Positions 1 through 12,261 are shown, counted from the first letter of the stretch. The stretch is 22,238 nt of DNA from Methylocystaceae bacterium (GCA_003105285.1 PQAN01000461.1:12882-35119), one strand, 5' to 3'. The notes: generated by a model from the letters alone, not told the origin. A program made the numbers and translations.

Positions 1-103
1 GCGGGGCCGTCTCGAAGGACGAGGACGCCTTCATATTCAGCCCACTGGAGTTCCGCCCTCGTGCTTCGAGACGGCTCCTGCGGAGCCTCCTCAGCATGAG
101 GGC
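1..103. repeat. REP-like palindromic intergenic repeat
   Basis: A compact dyad spans 55-103. The outer arms 55-64 and 94-103 pair with one G:T mismatch, and an inner perfect hairpin has GGCTCC at 73-78, a 3-nt loop and GGAGCC at 82-87. The 12-mer GCCGTCTCGAAG at 6-17 is an exact inverted copy of 64-75, so two units appear to lie head to head, the first cut by the window start. This looks like the short palindromic repeats scattered between genes in many alphaproteobacteria. Copy number cannot be judged from one window. Confidence 0.55.
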
Positions 104-162
104 GAGGACAGCAGCCGTTCACCCGATTCCCGCGATAGAGCCGGTATAAGGCATACTGCCTG

Positions 163-183
163 AAAAATGCGACCGGCGGTCAC
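163..183 (-). terminator. Intrinsic terminator of typA
   Basis: Read on the minus strand just after the typA stop, GTGACC, a GCC loop and GGTCGC form a 6-bp stem with one G:U pair (169-183). A run of five T residues follows (163-167). This is the standard layout of a rho-independent terminator, about 35 bp past the stop codon. Confidence 0.55.
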
Positions 184-217
184 GATCGTGGTCTCACGGC
201 GCTGGGCGCTCGCCGCC

Positions 218-2041
<1,824 letters not shown>

Positions 2042-2157
2042 GAGACGGGCCGATCGGTTTGCGGAAAGACGATCTCATGCTCTCCTCGGACCCGGGTTTC
2101 GGGCAGAGCAGGAAGTCTTTCGCATTTTGCAGTGCGGCATCTCATACAGTAGCGCCG

Positions 2158-2174
2158 CGCGCTTGGGAAGCGCG
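2158..2174 (-). terminator. Hairpin downstream of the TAXI gene
   Basis: A perfect 7-bp stem (CGCGCTT and AAGCGCG, 3-nt loop) lies 16 bp past the stop codon of the minus-strand TAXI gene. No T-run follows it, so it may be a weak or rho-assisted terminator, an mRNA-stabilising 3' hairpin, or only a GC-rich palindrome. Confidence 0.3.
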
Positions 2175-2189
2175 ACGCGGCGGGAAGGA

Positions 2190-3518
2190 CTATTCGGCCG
2201 CCCGAATGCCGCCGGTGAACGCCCTGATGTCGCCGCTCTCGAGCAAGGCGCGCCGCCGGCCCTGGATCGCCAGCCGCGCCTGGTCCAGCGCGAGCGCGAC
2301 CATATGAAGCTCGGACGCCGCCATATTGCGCAATCGCACATCGGCCATCGAGTGGACCAGAACCTGGTCGACCTCATGCTCGTAGCCGTCGAGCTCGGCG
2401 CTGGTCGCGGCCGTGCGGGCCGCGCGCAGGATTTCGAGCAGGCGCTCGGTCAGATGCTCCGAGCGCTCATGCGTGCGCTCGTTGAGCCGGCTCGCCAGCG
2501 CCGCCGCGGCCGAGCCGACGAGCGACATCAGCATCGCGCCGAGATAGAAGACGTCGCTGTATTTGTCGAAGAAGCCGCGCTCGGTCCCATCGAGGAAATC
2601 GATCGCGCCCTGATGCGCGGGCACGACCGCGCCCTTATCGGTCGAGGGCGCTTCGATATTATTGGCGAGCGGCGCCAGGATGGCGATCGTCGGCCGATGA
2701 GTGAGAAACTGACGCGTGACCTCGCCGGCGACGCCGGTCGCGACGGAAGAGCGCGCCACCAGCAGAGCGGCGACGGTCGAACTCTCGAGCGCCTCGTCCG
2801 GACGCGGCGGGTCGCCGCCGAAGGCGCCGCGCACGACTTCCGCCGCCTCGAGCGCCGGAAAACGCTTCGCGATCGCCTTGGCCTCGGAGATCGGAATGAA
2901 GGCGGGAGCCTTGCCATTGGCCGCGGCGATTTGACCGACGATATCGCTGGCCGCGCCGAACTGCGGAACGGCCACCATGAAAATCGCGTCGACGCGACGG
3001 GTCTCCACCGCCGACTTGACCTCGGCGGGTTCGAGCGGCGCCACATCCACGCTCTGCTGCGGAATGTCGTATTGCTCGAGAATAGTCTCGAGCAACGGCT
3101 TGTTGGACGGAGCGCCGACGCTCTGCACGACTCCGATCCGCTTGCCGCGCAGATCGGCGACGCGGCTCAGCCCCGTGTCGCCCGGGGCGACGAGCAGCGT
3201 CGCATTGCGATGGAGAACGACGAGCGCCTGCGCGCCGACCGGCAGATTATCGCTGCGCACGACCGCCAGATCGACCGCGCCGCGCTCCAGCGACGCCGCC
3301 GCGGCGGCGGCGTCGCCCGCAGGGACTATTTTCAGGCGCACCGGCTCGTGCTGGCGAGCGAAGGCTTGTGCGGCCGCCGTCATCAGGCGGACGTCCTGCG
3401 CCCCTTGCACGACGGCCACCCGCAGTTCGGTCGGCCGATTGTAGAAGTAGAGAGCCGCCGCCGCGCCGCCGATGACGACGAGGCTGGCTGTCAGCACCGT
3501 CAGAATGGTTCGCAGCAT
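2190..3518 (-). CDS. TAXI-family TRAP solute-binding protein, membrane-anchored
   Basis: This 442-aa protein is of the TAXI (TRAP-associated extracytoplasmic immunogenic) solute-binding type. The layout is an N-terminal hydrophobic segment (about residues 4-26) that looks like an uncleaved anchor, and a periplasmic two-lobed binding domain (about 30-315) with the typical DLRGKRIGV and VDAIFMVAVPQ stretches. A second hydrophobic segment (about 322-343) and a roughly 100-residue charged, helical C-terminal tail follow. Classic TAXI proteins are secreted and feed a DctM/DctQ permease. Here the second membrane segment puts the tail in the cytoplasm, and no permease gene is adjacent. A tethered sensor or scaffold role is therefore as likely as transport; this is inference. 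The ATG at 3518 has GAGG about 7 nt upstream. It lies between argG and typA on the same strand, with 148 bp before typA. Confidence 0.8.
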   Translation of the reverse strand: MLRTILTVLTASLVVIGGAAAALYFYNRPTELRVAVVQGAQDVRLMTAAAQAFARQHEPVRLKIVPAGDAAAAAASLERGAVDLAVVRSDNLPVGAQALVVLHRNATLLVAPGDTGLSRVADLRGKRIGVVQSVGAPSNKPLLETILEQYDIPQQSVDVAPLEPAEVKSAVETRRVDAIFMVAVPQFGAASDIVGQIAAANGKAPAFIPISEAKAIAKRFPALEAAEVVRGAFGGDPPRPDEALESSTVAALLVARSSVATGVAGEVTRQFLTHRPTIAILAPLANNIEAPSTDKGAVVPAHQGAIDFLDGTERGFFDKYSDVFYLGAMLMSLVGSAAAALASRLNERTHERSEHLTERLLEILRAARTAATSAELDGYEHEVDQVLVHSMADVRLRNMAASELHMVALALDQARLAIQGRRRALLESGDIRAFTGGIRAAE

Positions 3519-3600
3519 TCTCTAGCCTCGGTTTTGCAGCCGAGAATACTAATACATAATGCGACGGATTCTAGTTTTCTCCGAGACGATGTCGTGGAGG

Positions 3601-4845
<1,245 letters not shown>

Positions 4846-4907
4846 TCGTGGTTCTTCTCGTCGAGGCGCCGTGAGGCGGGGCGCGGCTTTCACAAAATTT
4901 CGGCGCG

Positions 4908-4915
4908 ACTATAGT
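4908..4915. promoter_or_regulatory. Palindromic -10-like element between argG and zur
   Basis: The octamer ACTATAGT is its own reverse complement and reads TATAGT on both strands (5 of 6 matches to TATAAT). On the minus strand a TTGCGC hexamer lies 16 bp upstream, a plausible -35 for argG. On the plus strand the -35 match is poor. The site sits 63 bp before the argG start and 122 bp before zur. It could serve one or both divergent genes. Confidence 0.35.
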
Positions 4916-5036
4916 GACGCGCGCCGCCGGCGCAAGCCGAAGCGCGGCCGGCGCGACTCGTCGCGCCCGACCGTCGCCGCGCGGGTGAGCGAAGCATTGC
5001 TCGTCTTCCGTGCAGCGGCGCGCTAGAATGCGCGCC

Positions 5037-5489
5037 ATGACGACTCGTTCCGACAGCGCGGCCGCGAAGAAATTGCCGCGCGGCCTGACGCCGGCGCGGC
5101 GCGCGGCGCTGGATATTCTCATCAAGGCGAACCGTCCGGTCGGCGCCTATGAAATGATCGACCTCCTGGCGAACGAAAATGGAAAGCGGCCCGCGCCGAT
5201 CTCCGTCTATCGGGCGCTCGGCTATCTGCTCGATCACGGCTTGGCGCATCGGCTCGCCTCGCGCAACGCCTTCGTCGTCTGCGGCCACGCTCACGAAGCG
5301 GAGGAGCCGGTGATCTTCCTCATCTGCGAGGCCTGCGGCGAGGTGCGGGAGGCGACCTCGGCGAATTTGACGCGCGAACTCGCCGGACTGAGCGCGGCCG
5401 CCGGATTTCAGCCGCACACGCGCGTGATGGAGATCGCCGGCCGCTGCGAGCGCTGCGCGGACGGCGACGCGCGCCGACGCGGCGACTGA
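5037..5489 (+). CDS. zur: Fur-family zinc uptake regulator Zur
   Basis: This is a 150-aa Fur-family repressor. The N-terminal winged helix covers about residues 15-82, with the recognition region around PISVYRALGYLLDHGLAHR. The C-terminal metal-binding and dimer domain has the structural zinc cysteines as CEAC (97 and 100) and CERC (137 and 140), plus H84 and H86 in the hinge. The spacing and the lack of a long histidine cluster favour Zur over Fur or PerR; family members repress zinc uptake genes when zinc is sufficient. The ATG at 5037 gives the usual N-terminal length, and ATG 5028 three codons upstream is an alternative. No znuABC genes or zinc-independent ribosomal paralogues are in view, so the regulon lies elsewhere. 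Confidence 0.85.
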   Translation: MTTRSDSAAAKKLPRGLTPARRAALDILIKANRPVGAYEMIDLLANENGKRPAPISVYRALGYLLDHGLAHRLASRNAFVVCGHAHEAEEPVIFLICEACGEVREATSANLTRELAGLSAAAGFQPHTRVMEIAGRCERCADGDARRRGD

Positions 5490-5784
5490 GGCGGGACCTT
5501 CATGTCGACGGCGGCGCGAATGTTCGCAATATATCTCGACATCCCTCCTCGGGCGACGTCCTAATGAACCGCCACGTCTACCCTAAGCCCGATTCGATAC
5601 TCATATTGAGATGAGAGCCTTTACGCGGCGGCACGATCTTTGCCACAATGGCGTGGGGAGCCGGTCTTCGTAGCGCGATGAACCGCAGGGCGAAGGTCGT
5701 CGAGAAGGCTGACCGCGGTCTTTTGTTAAACGCGCTTTCGGGCCGTCGACGAGAATGGCCCGGCGCAGATGCGACAGGTGCTCC
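5490..5784 (+). other. Intergenic region upstream of prkA
   Basis: These 295 bp are less GC-rich than the flanking genes and must hold the promoter of the prkA operon. I searched by eye for a sigma-54 GG-N10-GC core and for a GGAAC/CGTT sigma-EcfG pair and found neither in good form. A small dyad CTCATATTGAG is visible near 5599. A 46-codon open frame (5648-5788) ends in an ATGA overlap with the prkA start, but its third-position GC is low (under 60%), so I do not call it a gene. Confidence 0.4.
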
Positions 5785-7728
5785 ATGACGAACTCGGACG
5801 TTTTTGCGGATTTCGCGAGGACCTACAGAGGGAGACGGGCGACAGAGCTGACGCTGTCCGACTACCTCGAACTGTGCCGCGAAAATCCGAAGACTTATGC
5901 GAGCGCCGCGGAGCGCATCCTCGAGGCGATCGGCGAGCCCGAGCTCGTCGACACCTCGAGGGACCCGAGGCTCGGCCGCATCTTCATGAACCGAACGATC
6001 CGCGTCTATCCGGCCTTCGCGGAATTTTTCGGAATGGAGGAAACGATCGAGCGAATCGTCAGTTTCTTCCGGCACGCCGCTCAAGGCCTCGAGGAGCGCA
6101 AGCAGATTCTCTACCTGCTCGGGCCGGTGGGCGGAGGCAAGTCGTCGCTCGCGGAACGGCTCAAGGCGTTGATGGAATCCAGTCCGATCTACGTGCTCAA
6201 GGCGGGCGACGAGATCAGCCCGGTGTTCGAGAGCCCGCTCGGTCTGTTCGACCCGAACGCCGCCGGGCCGATGCTGGAGGAGCGCTACGGCATCCCGCGC
6301 CGCCGGCTCACCGGGCTGATGAGTCCATGGTGCCTGAAGCGGCTGGACGAATTCGGAGGCGACATCACCCGCTTCACGGTGATGAAGATCGCCCCGTCCC
6401 GCCTCCGCCAGATCGCCATAGCCAAGACCGAGCCGGGCGACGAGAACAATCAGGACATCTCCTCGCTCGTCGGCAAGGTCGACATCCGCAAGCTCGAGAC
6501 GTTGGCGCAGGACGATCCGGACGCCTACAGCTATTCCGGCGGCCTCAACCGCGCCAATCAGGGGCTGCTCGAATTCGTCGAGATGTTCAAGGCGCCGATC
6601 AAGATGCTGCACCCGCTGCTGACGGCGACGCAGGAGGGCAATTACATCGGCACCGAGAATATCGGCGCGATCCCCTTTTCCGGCATCGTCATGGCCCATT
6701 CGAACGAGGCCGAATGGCAGAGCTTCAAGTCGAACCGCAACAATGAGGCCTTCATCGACCGCATCTATGTCATCAAGGTCCCTTATTGCCTGCGCGTCAC
6801 CGAGGAGCAGAGGATCTACGAGAAGCTGTTGTCCGGATCGGAGCTCTCGGAGGCGAGCTGCGCGCCGAGCACGCTCGAAATGCTCGCCCGCTTCATCGTG
6901 TTGTCGCGGCTGAAGCCGCATGAGAACTCCAACCTGTTCTCCAAAATGCGCGTCTATGACGGCGAGAGCCTGCGCGAGGTCGATCCGCGAGCCCGCAGCA
7001 TGCTGGAATACAAGGAGGCGGCCGGCGTCGACGAGGGCATGGACGGACTCTCGACGCGCTTCGCCTTCAAAGTGCTGGCGGCGACCTTCAACCATGATAC
7101 GGTGGAAGTCGCGGCCGACCCTGTCCACCTGATGTATGTGCTCGAACAATCGCTGCGGCGGGAGCAGCTCCCCGCCGAAACCGAGAAGCGCTATCTGGAA
7201 TTCATCAAGGCCGAACTCGCGCCGCGCTACGCGGAATTCATCGGCCATGAGATCCAGAAGGCCTATCTCGAATCCTATCAGGACTACGGGCAGAATCTGT
7301 TCGACCGCTACATCGACTACGCCGACGCCTGGATCGAGGACCAGGACTTCAAGGACCCCGACACCGGACAATTGCTCGATCGCGACCTGCTCAATCAGGA
7401 GCTCACCAAGATCGAGAAGCCGGCGGGCATCGCCAATCCCAAGGATTTCCGCAACGAGGTGGTGAAGTTCGCGCTTCGCTGGCGCGCCGCCAACGAGGGA
7501 CGCAACCCCTCCTGGGCGAGCTATGAAAAGATACGCGACGTCATCGAGCGGCGGATGTTCTCACAGGTCGAGGAGCTGCTGCCGGTCATCAGCTTCGGAT
7601 CGAAAAAAGACACTCAGACAGAAAAGAAACATGCGGAATTCGTGAACCGGATGGTGGCGCGCGGATATACCGAGCGACAGGTGCGCCGTCTGGTCGAGTG
7701 GTACATGCGCGTAAAACAGGCTGGTTGA
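5785..7728 (+). CDS. prkA: PrkA/YeaG serine protein kinase
   Basis: This is a 647-aa AAA+-type serine kinase of the PrkA/YeaG family. The N-terminal PrkA AAA domain carries the Walker A motif GPVGGGKSS (residues 113-121), and the C-terminal kinase-like PrkA domain follows. Length matches the family (about 640-650). In E. coli, YeaG with YeaH supports survival of long nitrogen starvation; in Bacillus, PrkA affects sporulation. The ATG at 5785 gives the conserved N-terminus and has only a weak AGGTG close upstream; the frame is open 10 codons earlier. It is the first gene of the prkA-yeaH-spoVR run, with a 33-bp gap to the next. The direct targets in this organism cannot be read from sequence. 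Confidence 0.96.
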   Translation: MTNSDVFADFARTYRGRRATELTLSDYLELCRENPKTYASAAERILEAIGEPELVDTSRDPRLGRIFMNRTIRVYPAFAEFFGMEETIERIVSFFRHAAQGLEERKQILYLLGPVGGGKSSLAERLKALMESSPIYVLKAGDEISPVFESPLGLFDPNAAGPMLEERYGIPRRRLTGLMSPWCLKRLDEFGGDITRFTVMKIAPSRLRQIAIAKTEPGDENNQDISSLVGKVDIRKLETLAQDDPDAYSYSGGLNRANQGLLEFVEMFKAPIKMLHPLLTATQEGNYIGTENIGAIPFSGIVMAHSNEAEWQSFKSNRNNEAFIDRIYVIKVPYCLRVTEEQRIYEKLLSGSELSEASCAPSTLEMLARFIVLSRLKPHENSNLFSKMRVYDGESLREVDPRARSMLEYKEAAGVDEGMDGLSTRFAFKVLAATFNHDTVEVAADPVHLMYVLEQSLRREQLPAETEKRYLEFIKAELAPRYAEFIGHEIQKAYLESYQDYGQNLFDRYIDYADAWIEDQDFKDPDTGQLLDRDLLNQELTKIEKPAGIANPKDFRNEVVKFALRWRAANEGRNPSWASYEKIRDVIERRMFSQVEELLPVISFGSKKDTQTEKKHAEFVNRMVARGYTERQVRRLVEWYMRVKQAG

Positions 7729-7761
7729 TAAAAATCGGCGCAAGAAGCAGGTGATGAAACG

Positions 7762-9069
7762 ATGCATATCGTCGATCGTCGGCTGAACCCCGGGGGCAAG
7801 AGCTTCGCAAATCGCCAGCGCTTCCTGCGGCGCGCCAAGGACATGGTCGAACGGGCGGTTCGCGAGGCCAGCCGCGACCGCGCCATCGGCGACCTCGAGA
7901 ACCCCGGCGAGATCTCCATCCCGGCGGAAGGCACGAGAGAGCCGGTGTTCCGCCACAACCAGGGTCTGCGCCGGGATTTGATTTTGCCCGGCAACCGCGA
8001 TTATGTGGAGGGCGACCTCATCGAGCGTCCGCATGGCGAGGGCGAAGGCCAGGGGGCGAGCGGACAGGTCGGCCGCGGCGACGGCCAGGAGGACGCGTTC
8101 AAATTCATCCTCACCCGCGATGAATTCCTGAGCATCTTCCTCGACGATCTCGAGCTGCCCGATCTCGCCAAGCGGCGCGTCGCCCAGACCGAGAAAGAGG
8201 GGCTGCGGCGCGCCGGCTATACGACGACCGGCACGCCGGCCAATCTCTCCCTGCACCGCACATTGCAGACGTCCCTGTCGCGGCGCATCGCGTTGCGGCG
8301 GCCGAAACTCGAAGCGATCGAGCGCCTGGAGCAGGAGCTGGCCGAGGCCGTTTCGGCGGGAAGTCCTTCCGCCGCCCGCATCCGCAACGAGATGGAGGCG
8401 CTACGCGCGAAGCGGGCGCGCATCTCCTATCTCGATCCCATCGATCTGCGCTATCGGCGCTTCGAGCGCTTTCCCAAGCCCGTCACCCAGGCGGTGATGT
8501 TCTGCCTCATGGACGTCTCCGGCTCGATGACCGAGCACATGAAGGATCTGGCGAAGCGCTTCTTCATGCTGCTGCACGTCTTTCTCACGCGCCGCTACAA
8601 GCGCGTCGAGCTCGTCTTCATCCGCCATACGGACAAGGCCGGCGAAGTCGACGAGGAGACGTTCTTCCGCTCCGCCGAGACCGGCGGAACGATGGTGTCC
8701 TCCGCCCTCGTCGAAATGTCGCGCATCATCCGCGAGCGCTACGATCCTGGAATCTGGAACATCTATGCGGCGCAAGCGTCCGACGGCGACAATCTGTCGA
8801 GCGACAATCCGCAGACCCGCGAGCTGCTGCAAAACGACATCCTGCCGCAGTGTCAGTATTTCGCTTATGTGGAGGTGAGCGGGCCGACGGCCGAGTCGCA
8901 GGGCTATGTCCCGCATCACGGCCAGAGCTCGCTGTGGATCACATACGCCGCCCTGCAGAAGGAGAACGAAAAGTTCCAGATGCGACGCGTCTCGCGCCGC
9001 GAGCATATCTATTCCGTGTTCCGGCAATTGTTCCAGCGCCGCGTCAAGACATCGGAGGCTTCGCCATGA
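7762..9069 (+). CDS. yeaH: YeaH/DUF444 family protein with VWA-like domain
   Basis: This 435-aa DUF444 protein is the usual partner of PrkA. The N-terminal third is charged, with a glycine-rich linker (about residues 91-108). The C-terminal half is a von Willebrand A-like domain with a full MIDAS start DVSGS at residues 251-255, later followed by a TGGT loop and ASDGDN, so metal-dependent protein binding is likely. In E. coli, yeaG and yeaH form one operon and act together in nitrogen starvation. The start has AGGTGA about 7 nt upstream. The stop overlaps the spoVR start as ATGA, which implies translational coupling. Confidence 0.94.
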   Translation: MHIVDRRLNPGGKSFANRQRFLRRAKDMVERAVREASRDRAIGDLENPGEISIPAEGTREPVFRHNQGLRRDLILPGNRDYVEGDLIERPHGEGEGQGASGQVGRGDGQEDAFKFILTRDEFLSIFLDDLELPDLAKRRVAQTEKEGLRRAGYTTTGTPANLSLHRTLQTSLSRRIALRRPKLEAIERLEQELAEAVSAGSPSAARIRNEMEALRAKRARISYLDPIDLRYRRFERFPKPVTQAVMFCLMDVSGSMTEHMKDLAKRFFMLLHVFLTRRYKRVELVFIRHTDKAGEVDEETFFRSAETGGTMVSSALVEMSRIIRERYDPGIWNIYAAQASDGDNLSSDNPQTRELLQNDILPQCQYFAYVEVSGPTAESQGYVPHHGQSSLWITYAALQKENEKFQMRRVSRREHIYSVFRQLFQRRVKTSEASP

Positions 9070-10592
9070 CGCGCGGCGATCTGCTCTACAGCGGCAAGGA
9101 CTGGGACTTCGAGACGATCCAGCGCATCCACGACGCGATCGAGAGAATCGCCGGCGGAGAACTCGGCCTCGACACTTTCGCCAATCAGATCGAGATCATC
9201 ACCGCCGAGCAGATGCTGGACGCCTACGCCTCGACCGGCATGCCTCTGTTCTACAAGCATTGGTCGTTCGGCAAGCGCTTCGCCCAGCACGAGGGCGTCT
9301 ACCGCATGGGGCTGCAGGGTCTCGCCTATGAGATCGTCATCAATTCCAATCCCTGCATCAGCTATATCATGGAGGAGAACTCCGCCACGATGCAGACTCT
9401 GGTGATCGCGCACGCCGCCTTCGGACACAATCACTTCTTCAAGAACAACTATCAGTTCCGCCAGTGGACGGACCCCGACGGCATTCTCGATTATCTCTCC
9501 TTCGCCAAGTCCTATATCGCCAATTGCGAGGAGCGCTACGGACATGCGGAAGTCGAGCGATTGCTCGACGCGGCTCATGCGCTGATGCCGCAGGGCATCG
9601 ACCGCTATCCGCGCAAGCGCCCGCTGAATCTCCATATGGAGGAGAAGCGCGAGCAGGACCGAAAGGACGAGCGCGAGCGGCTCTACGACGATCTGTGGCG
9701 CACCGTGCCCGGACGCGTGCGCGGCGCCAAGCAGATGGCCAGCGACAAGCGGCGCGCGCTGCTCGGCCTGCCGCAGGAGAATATCCTCTATTTTCTGGAG
9801 AAGGCCGCGCCGCGGCTCAAGCCCTGGCAGCGCGAGGTGCTGCGCATCGTCCGGCTCATCGCCCAATATTTCTATCCGCAGCAGCAGACCAAGGTGATGA
9901 ACGAGGGCTGCGCGACCTATGTCCATTACCGAATCCTCAATCGCCTGCACGAGACGAATCAGATCGGCGACGGCAGTTTCCTCGAATTCCTGCAATCGCA
10001 CACCAACGCCACGCGGCAGCCGTTCTACGACAGTCCGTCCTATGGCGGGATCAATCCTTACGCGCTCGGCTTCGACATGATGCGCGACATCGCGCGCATC
10101 GTTCGCGAACCGACGGAGGAGGACCGGGCATGGTTCCCGGAAATCGCCGGCGTCGGGGATGAAATGAACGTATTGCGCCATATTTGGGCGAATTATCGGG
10201 ACGATAGCTTCATCGCGCAATTCCTCAGCCCGAGGCTCATTCGCAACTGGCGTCTGTTCCACATCGTCGACGACGCCGAGGCGCCGCATCTCGAGGTCGC
10301 GTCCATTCACAATGAGCGCGGCTATCGGGATTTGCGCCGAAGCCTCGCCGGCCAATATGAGGTCGGCGGCCATGCGCCGGACATTCAGGTCGTGGATGTG
10401 GATCTCGTCGGCAATCGCAAGCTCGTCTTGCATCACCGGGTCATCGACGGAAAGCTCCTCGAGCTCGGCAACGCCTCGCTGGTGCTGGGACATCTCGCCA
10501 ATCTCTGGGGCTACGAGGTCCTGCTGCAGGAGATCGACGCGACGTCGGAGCAGGTCCTGAAGGAACATATGGTGAGGCCGGAGCCGGGCTGA
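9066..10592 (+). CDS. spoVR: SpoVR/YcgB family protein
   Basis: This 508-aa SpoVR-family protein is full length for the family. The typical histidine- and asparagine-rich N-terminal part includes EENSATMQTLVIAHAAFGHN and FFKNNYQF, and later MNEGCATYVHYRILNRLHE. The HxxxGHNHFF and NEGxA patterns look like a metallo-type active site, though the biochemical activity is unknown to me. In Bacillus, SpoVR is needed for proper spore cortex. In Proteobacteria the gene clusters with prkA and yeaH and follows the stress response. The ATG at 9066 overlaps the yeaH stop by ATGA. The longer open frame upstream lies inside yeaH and is not used. Confidence 0.95.
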   Translation: MTRGDLLYSGKDWDFETIQRIHDAIERIAGGELGLDTFANQIEIITAEQMLDAYASTGMPLFYKHWSFGKRFAQHEGVYRMGLQGLAYEIVINSNPCISYIMEENSATMQTLVIAHAAFGHNHFFKNNYQFRQWTDPDGILDYLSFAKSYIANCEERYGHAEVERLLDAAHALMPQGIDRYPRKRPLNLHMEEKREQDRKDERERLYDDLWRTVPGRVRGAKQMASDKRRALLGLPQENILYFLEKAAPRLKPWQREVLRIVRLIAQYFYPQQQTKVMNEGCATYVHYRILNRLHETNQIGDGSFLEFLQSHTNATRQPFYDSPSYGGINPYALGFDMMRDIARIVREPTEEDRAWFPEIAGVGDEMNVLRHIWANYRDDSFIAQFLSPRLIRNWRLFHIVDDAEAPHLEVASIHNERGYRDLRRSLAGQYEVGGHAPDIQVVDVDLVGNRKLVLHHRVIDGKLLELGNASLVLGHLANLWGYEVLLQEIDATSEQVLKEHMVRPEPG

Positions 10593-10647
10593 CGCGCGAG
10601 TCCACGCTTGAAGCTCGGCGCCTCGAAAGGACGAGCGGGAAAGCGAG

Positions 10648-12261
10648 ATGCGACGAGAAGCCGAACGGGACGACCAGGCGTTCGAAACCACGCATGCGGG
10701 CTTCGCGGAGGAGAGCCGGATCGCGGCCAATCTGGAGGCGCCGGCGCTCTATGGAGAAGCCATCAGACGCAATGAAGCGAGAATCGCCCGAGGCGGGGCG
10801 CTCGTCGTCGAGACCGGCGCTCACACGGGCCGCTCGCCCGACGACAAATTCATCGTGCGAGACGCGCTGACCGAGGCGTCGGTCTGGTGGGAGAACTGCC
10901 GGGCGATGTCGCCGGAACATTTCGACCGCCTACGCGCCGACATGGCGACGAGCGCCGGCGAGACGCCGCTCTTCATGCAGGACCTCTACGCGGGCGCCGA
11001 TCCCCTGCGCCGGCTGAAGGTGCGGGTCTACAGCGAATACGCCTGGCATTCGCTGTTCATCCGCAATCTGCTGATCCGCCCGCCGAAGACGGAGCTCGCG
11101 GACTTTCGGCCGGACCTCACGATTCTCGATCTGCCGTCCTTTCGCGCGCATCCCGACCGGCACGGATGCCGCTCGCAGACGATCATCGCCATCGATTTTT
11201 CCCGCAAGACGGCGCTGATCGGCGGCACGAGCTATGCGGGCGAAATCAAGAAGTCCGTCTTCAGCTATTTGAATTTCATCCTGCCGGCCGAGGGCGTGCT
11301 GCCCATGCATTGCGCGGCCAATGTCGGCGAGCAGGGCGACACGGCGATCTTCTTTGGACTATCCGGCACCGGCAAGACGACGCTCTCGGCCGATCCCTCG
11401 CGCAGCCTGATCGGCGACGACGAGCACGGCTGGAGCAGCGAGGGCGTCTTCAATTTCGAGGGCGGCTGCTACGCCAAGGCGATCAGGCTCTCGCGCGAAG
11501 CCGAGCCGCAGATCTTCGCGACCTCGGAGCGCTTCGGCTCGGTGATGGAGAATGTCGCGCTCGATCCGCTGACGCGCCTGCCGGATTTCGAGGACGACTC
11601 ACTGACCGAGAATACGCGCATCGCCTATCCGCTCGATTTCATCGCCAACGCCTCGGCGAGCGGCCGGGCGCTGCATCCACGCAACATCGTCATGCTCACT
11701 TGCGACGCCTTCGGCGTGCTGCCGCCGATCGCAAAGCTCGATCCCGCGCAGGCGATGTATCACTTCCTATCCGGCTATACGGCGAAGGTCGCCGGCGCGG
11801 AGAAGGGCGTGCGAGAGCCGCAGGCGACATTCTCGACCTGCTTCGGCTCGCCTTTCATGCCGCGTCATCCGTCCGAATACGGCAATCTGCTGCGCGGTCT
11901 GATCGAGCGCCATCAGGTCGACTGCTGGCTCGTCAACACCGGCTGGACGGGCGGCAAATACGGCGTCGGCGAGCGCATTCCGATCCATGCGACGCGCTCG
12001 TTGCTGCGCGCGGCGCTCGACGGGTCTCTCGCGCGCAGCGAGTTTCGCGCCGATCCGCATTTCGGCCTGCTCACGCCTCGAACGGCTCCAGACGTCGAAG
12101 CCAGCCTCCTCGATCCGGCCTCGACCTGGAGCTCGAAACGCGACTTCGCCGAGACAGCGAAGCGCCTCATCGGCATGTTTCGCGAGAACTTCGCGAAGTT
12201 CGAGCCGCATGTCGATCGGGAGATCGTCGCCGCGCAACCCGGCGAAGGCGCGCGAGCCTGA
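10648..12261 (+). CDS. pckA: Phosphoenolpyruvate carboxykinase (ATP)
   Basis: The 537-aa enzyme converts oxaloacetate and ATP to phosphoenolpyruvate, CO2 and ADP, the entry step of gluconeogenesis. The substrate-binding [14 protein letters not shown] is at residues 59-72, and the PEPCK P-loop GLSGTGKTT is at 237-245. The metal-binding LIGDDEHGW (D257 and D258) and EGGCYAK (271-277) follow. A C-terminal NTGWTGG stretch is present. The length is normal. It starts 55 bp after spoVR on the same strand with no clear terminator between them, so partial co-transcription with the stress-kinase operon is possible. A purine-rich GGGAAAGCGAG precedes the ATG. It converges on the ychJ-like gene with a 17-bp gap. 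Confidence 0.97.
   Translation: MRREAERDDQAFETTHAGFAEESRIAANLEAPALYGEAIRRNEARIARGGALVVETGAHTGRSPDDKFIVRDALTEASVWWENCRAMSPEHFDRLRADMATSAGETPLFMQDLYAGADPLRRLKVRVYSEYAWHSLFIRNLLIRPPKTELADFRPDLTILDLPSFRAHPDRHGCRSQTIIAIDFSRKTALIGGTSYAGEIKKSVFSYLNFILPAEGVLPMHCAANVGEQGDTAIFFGLSGTGKTTLSADPSRSLIGDDEHGWSSEGVFNFEGGCYAKAIRLSREAEPQIFATSERFGSVMENVALDPLTRLPDFEDDSLTENTRIAYPLDFIANASASGRALHPRNIVMLTCDAFGVLPPIAKLDPAQAMYHFLSGYTAKVAGAEKGVREPQATFSTCFGSPFMPRHPSEYGNLLRGLIERHQVDCWLVNTGWTGGKYGVGERIPIHATRSLLRAALDGSLARSEFRADPHFGLLTPRTAPDVEASLLDPASTWSSKRDFAETAKRLIGMFRENFAKFEPHVDREIVAAQPGEGARA

Noticed and set aside
6..103. CRISPR array or tRNA gene at the window start
   Set aside because: Only two inverted units are present, without regular spacers, and no cloverleaf can be formed.
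5490..5784. Sigma-54 promoter for prkA, expected from E. coli yeaGH
   Set aside because: No GG and GC pair with the required 10-bp spacing and flanking consensus was found; TGGCGTGGGGAGCC near 5649 has the wrong spacing.
5648..5788. 46-codon frame overlapping the prkA start by ATGA
   Set aside because: There is no ribosome-binding site and third-position GC is far below that of the real genes; chance overlap is likely.
5578..7371. 597-aa minus-strand open frame opposite prkA
   Set aside because: It is antisense to a full-length, motif-complete prkA; no domain is visible.
9009..10730. 573-aa minus-strand open frame opposite spoVR
   Set aside because: It is an antisense shadow; the plus strand encodes an intact SpoVR.
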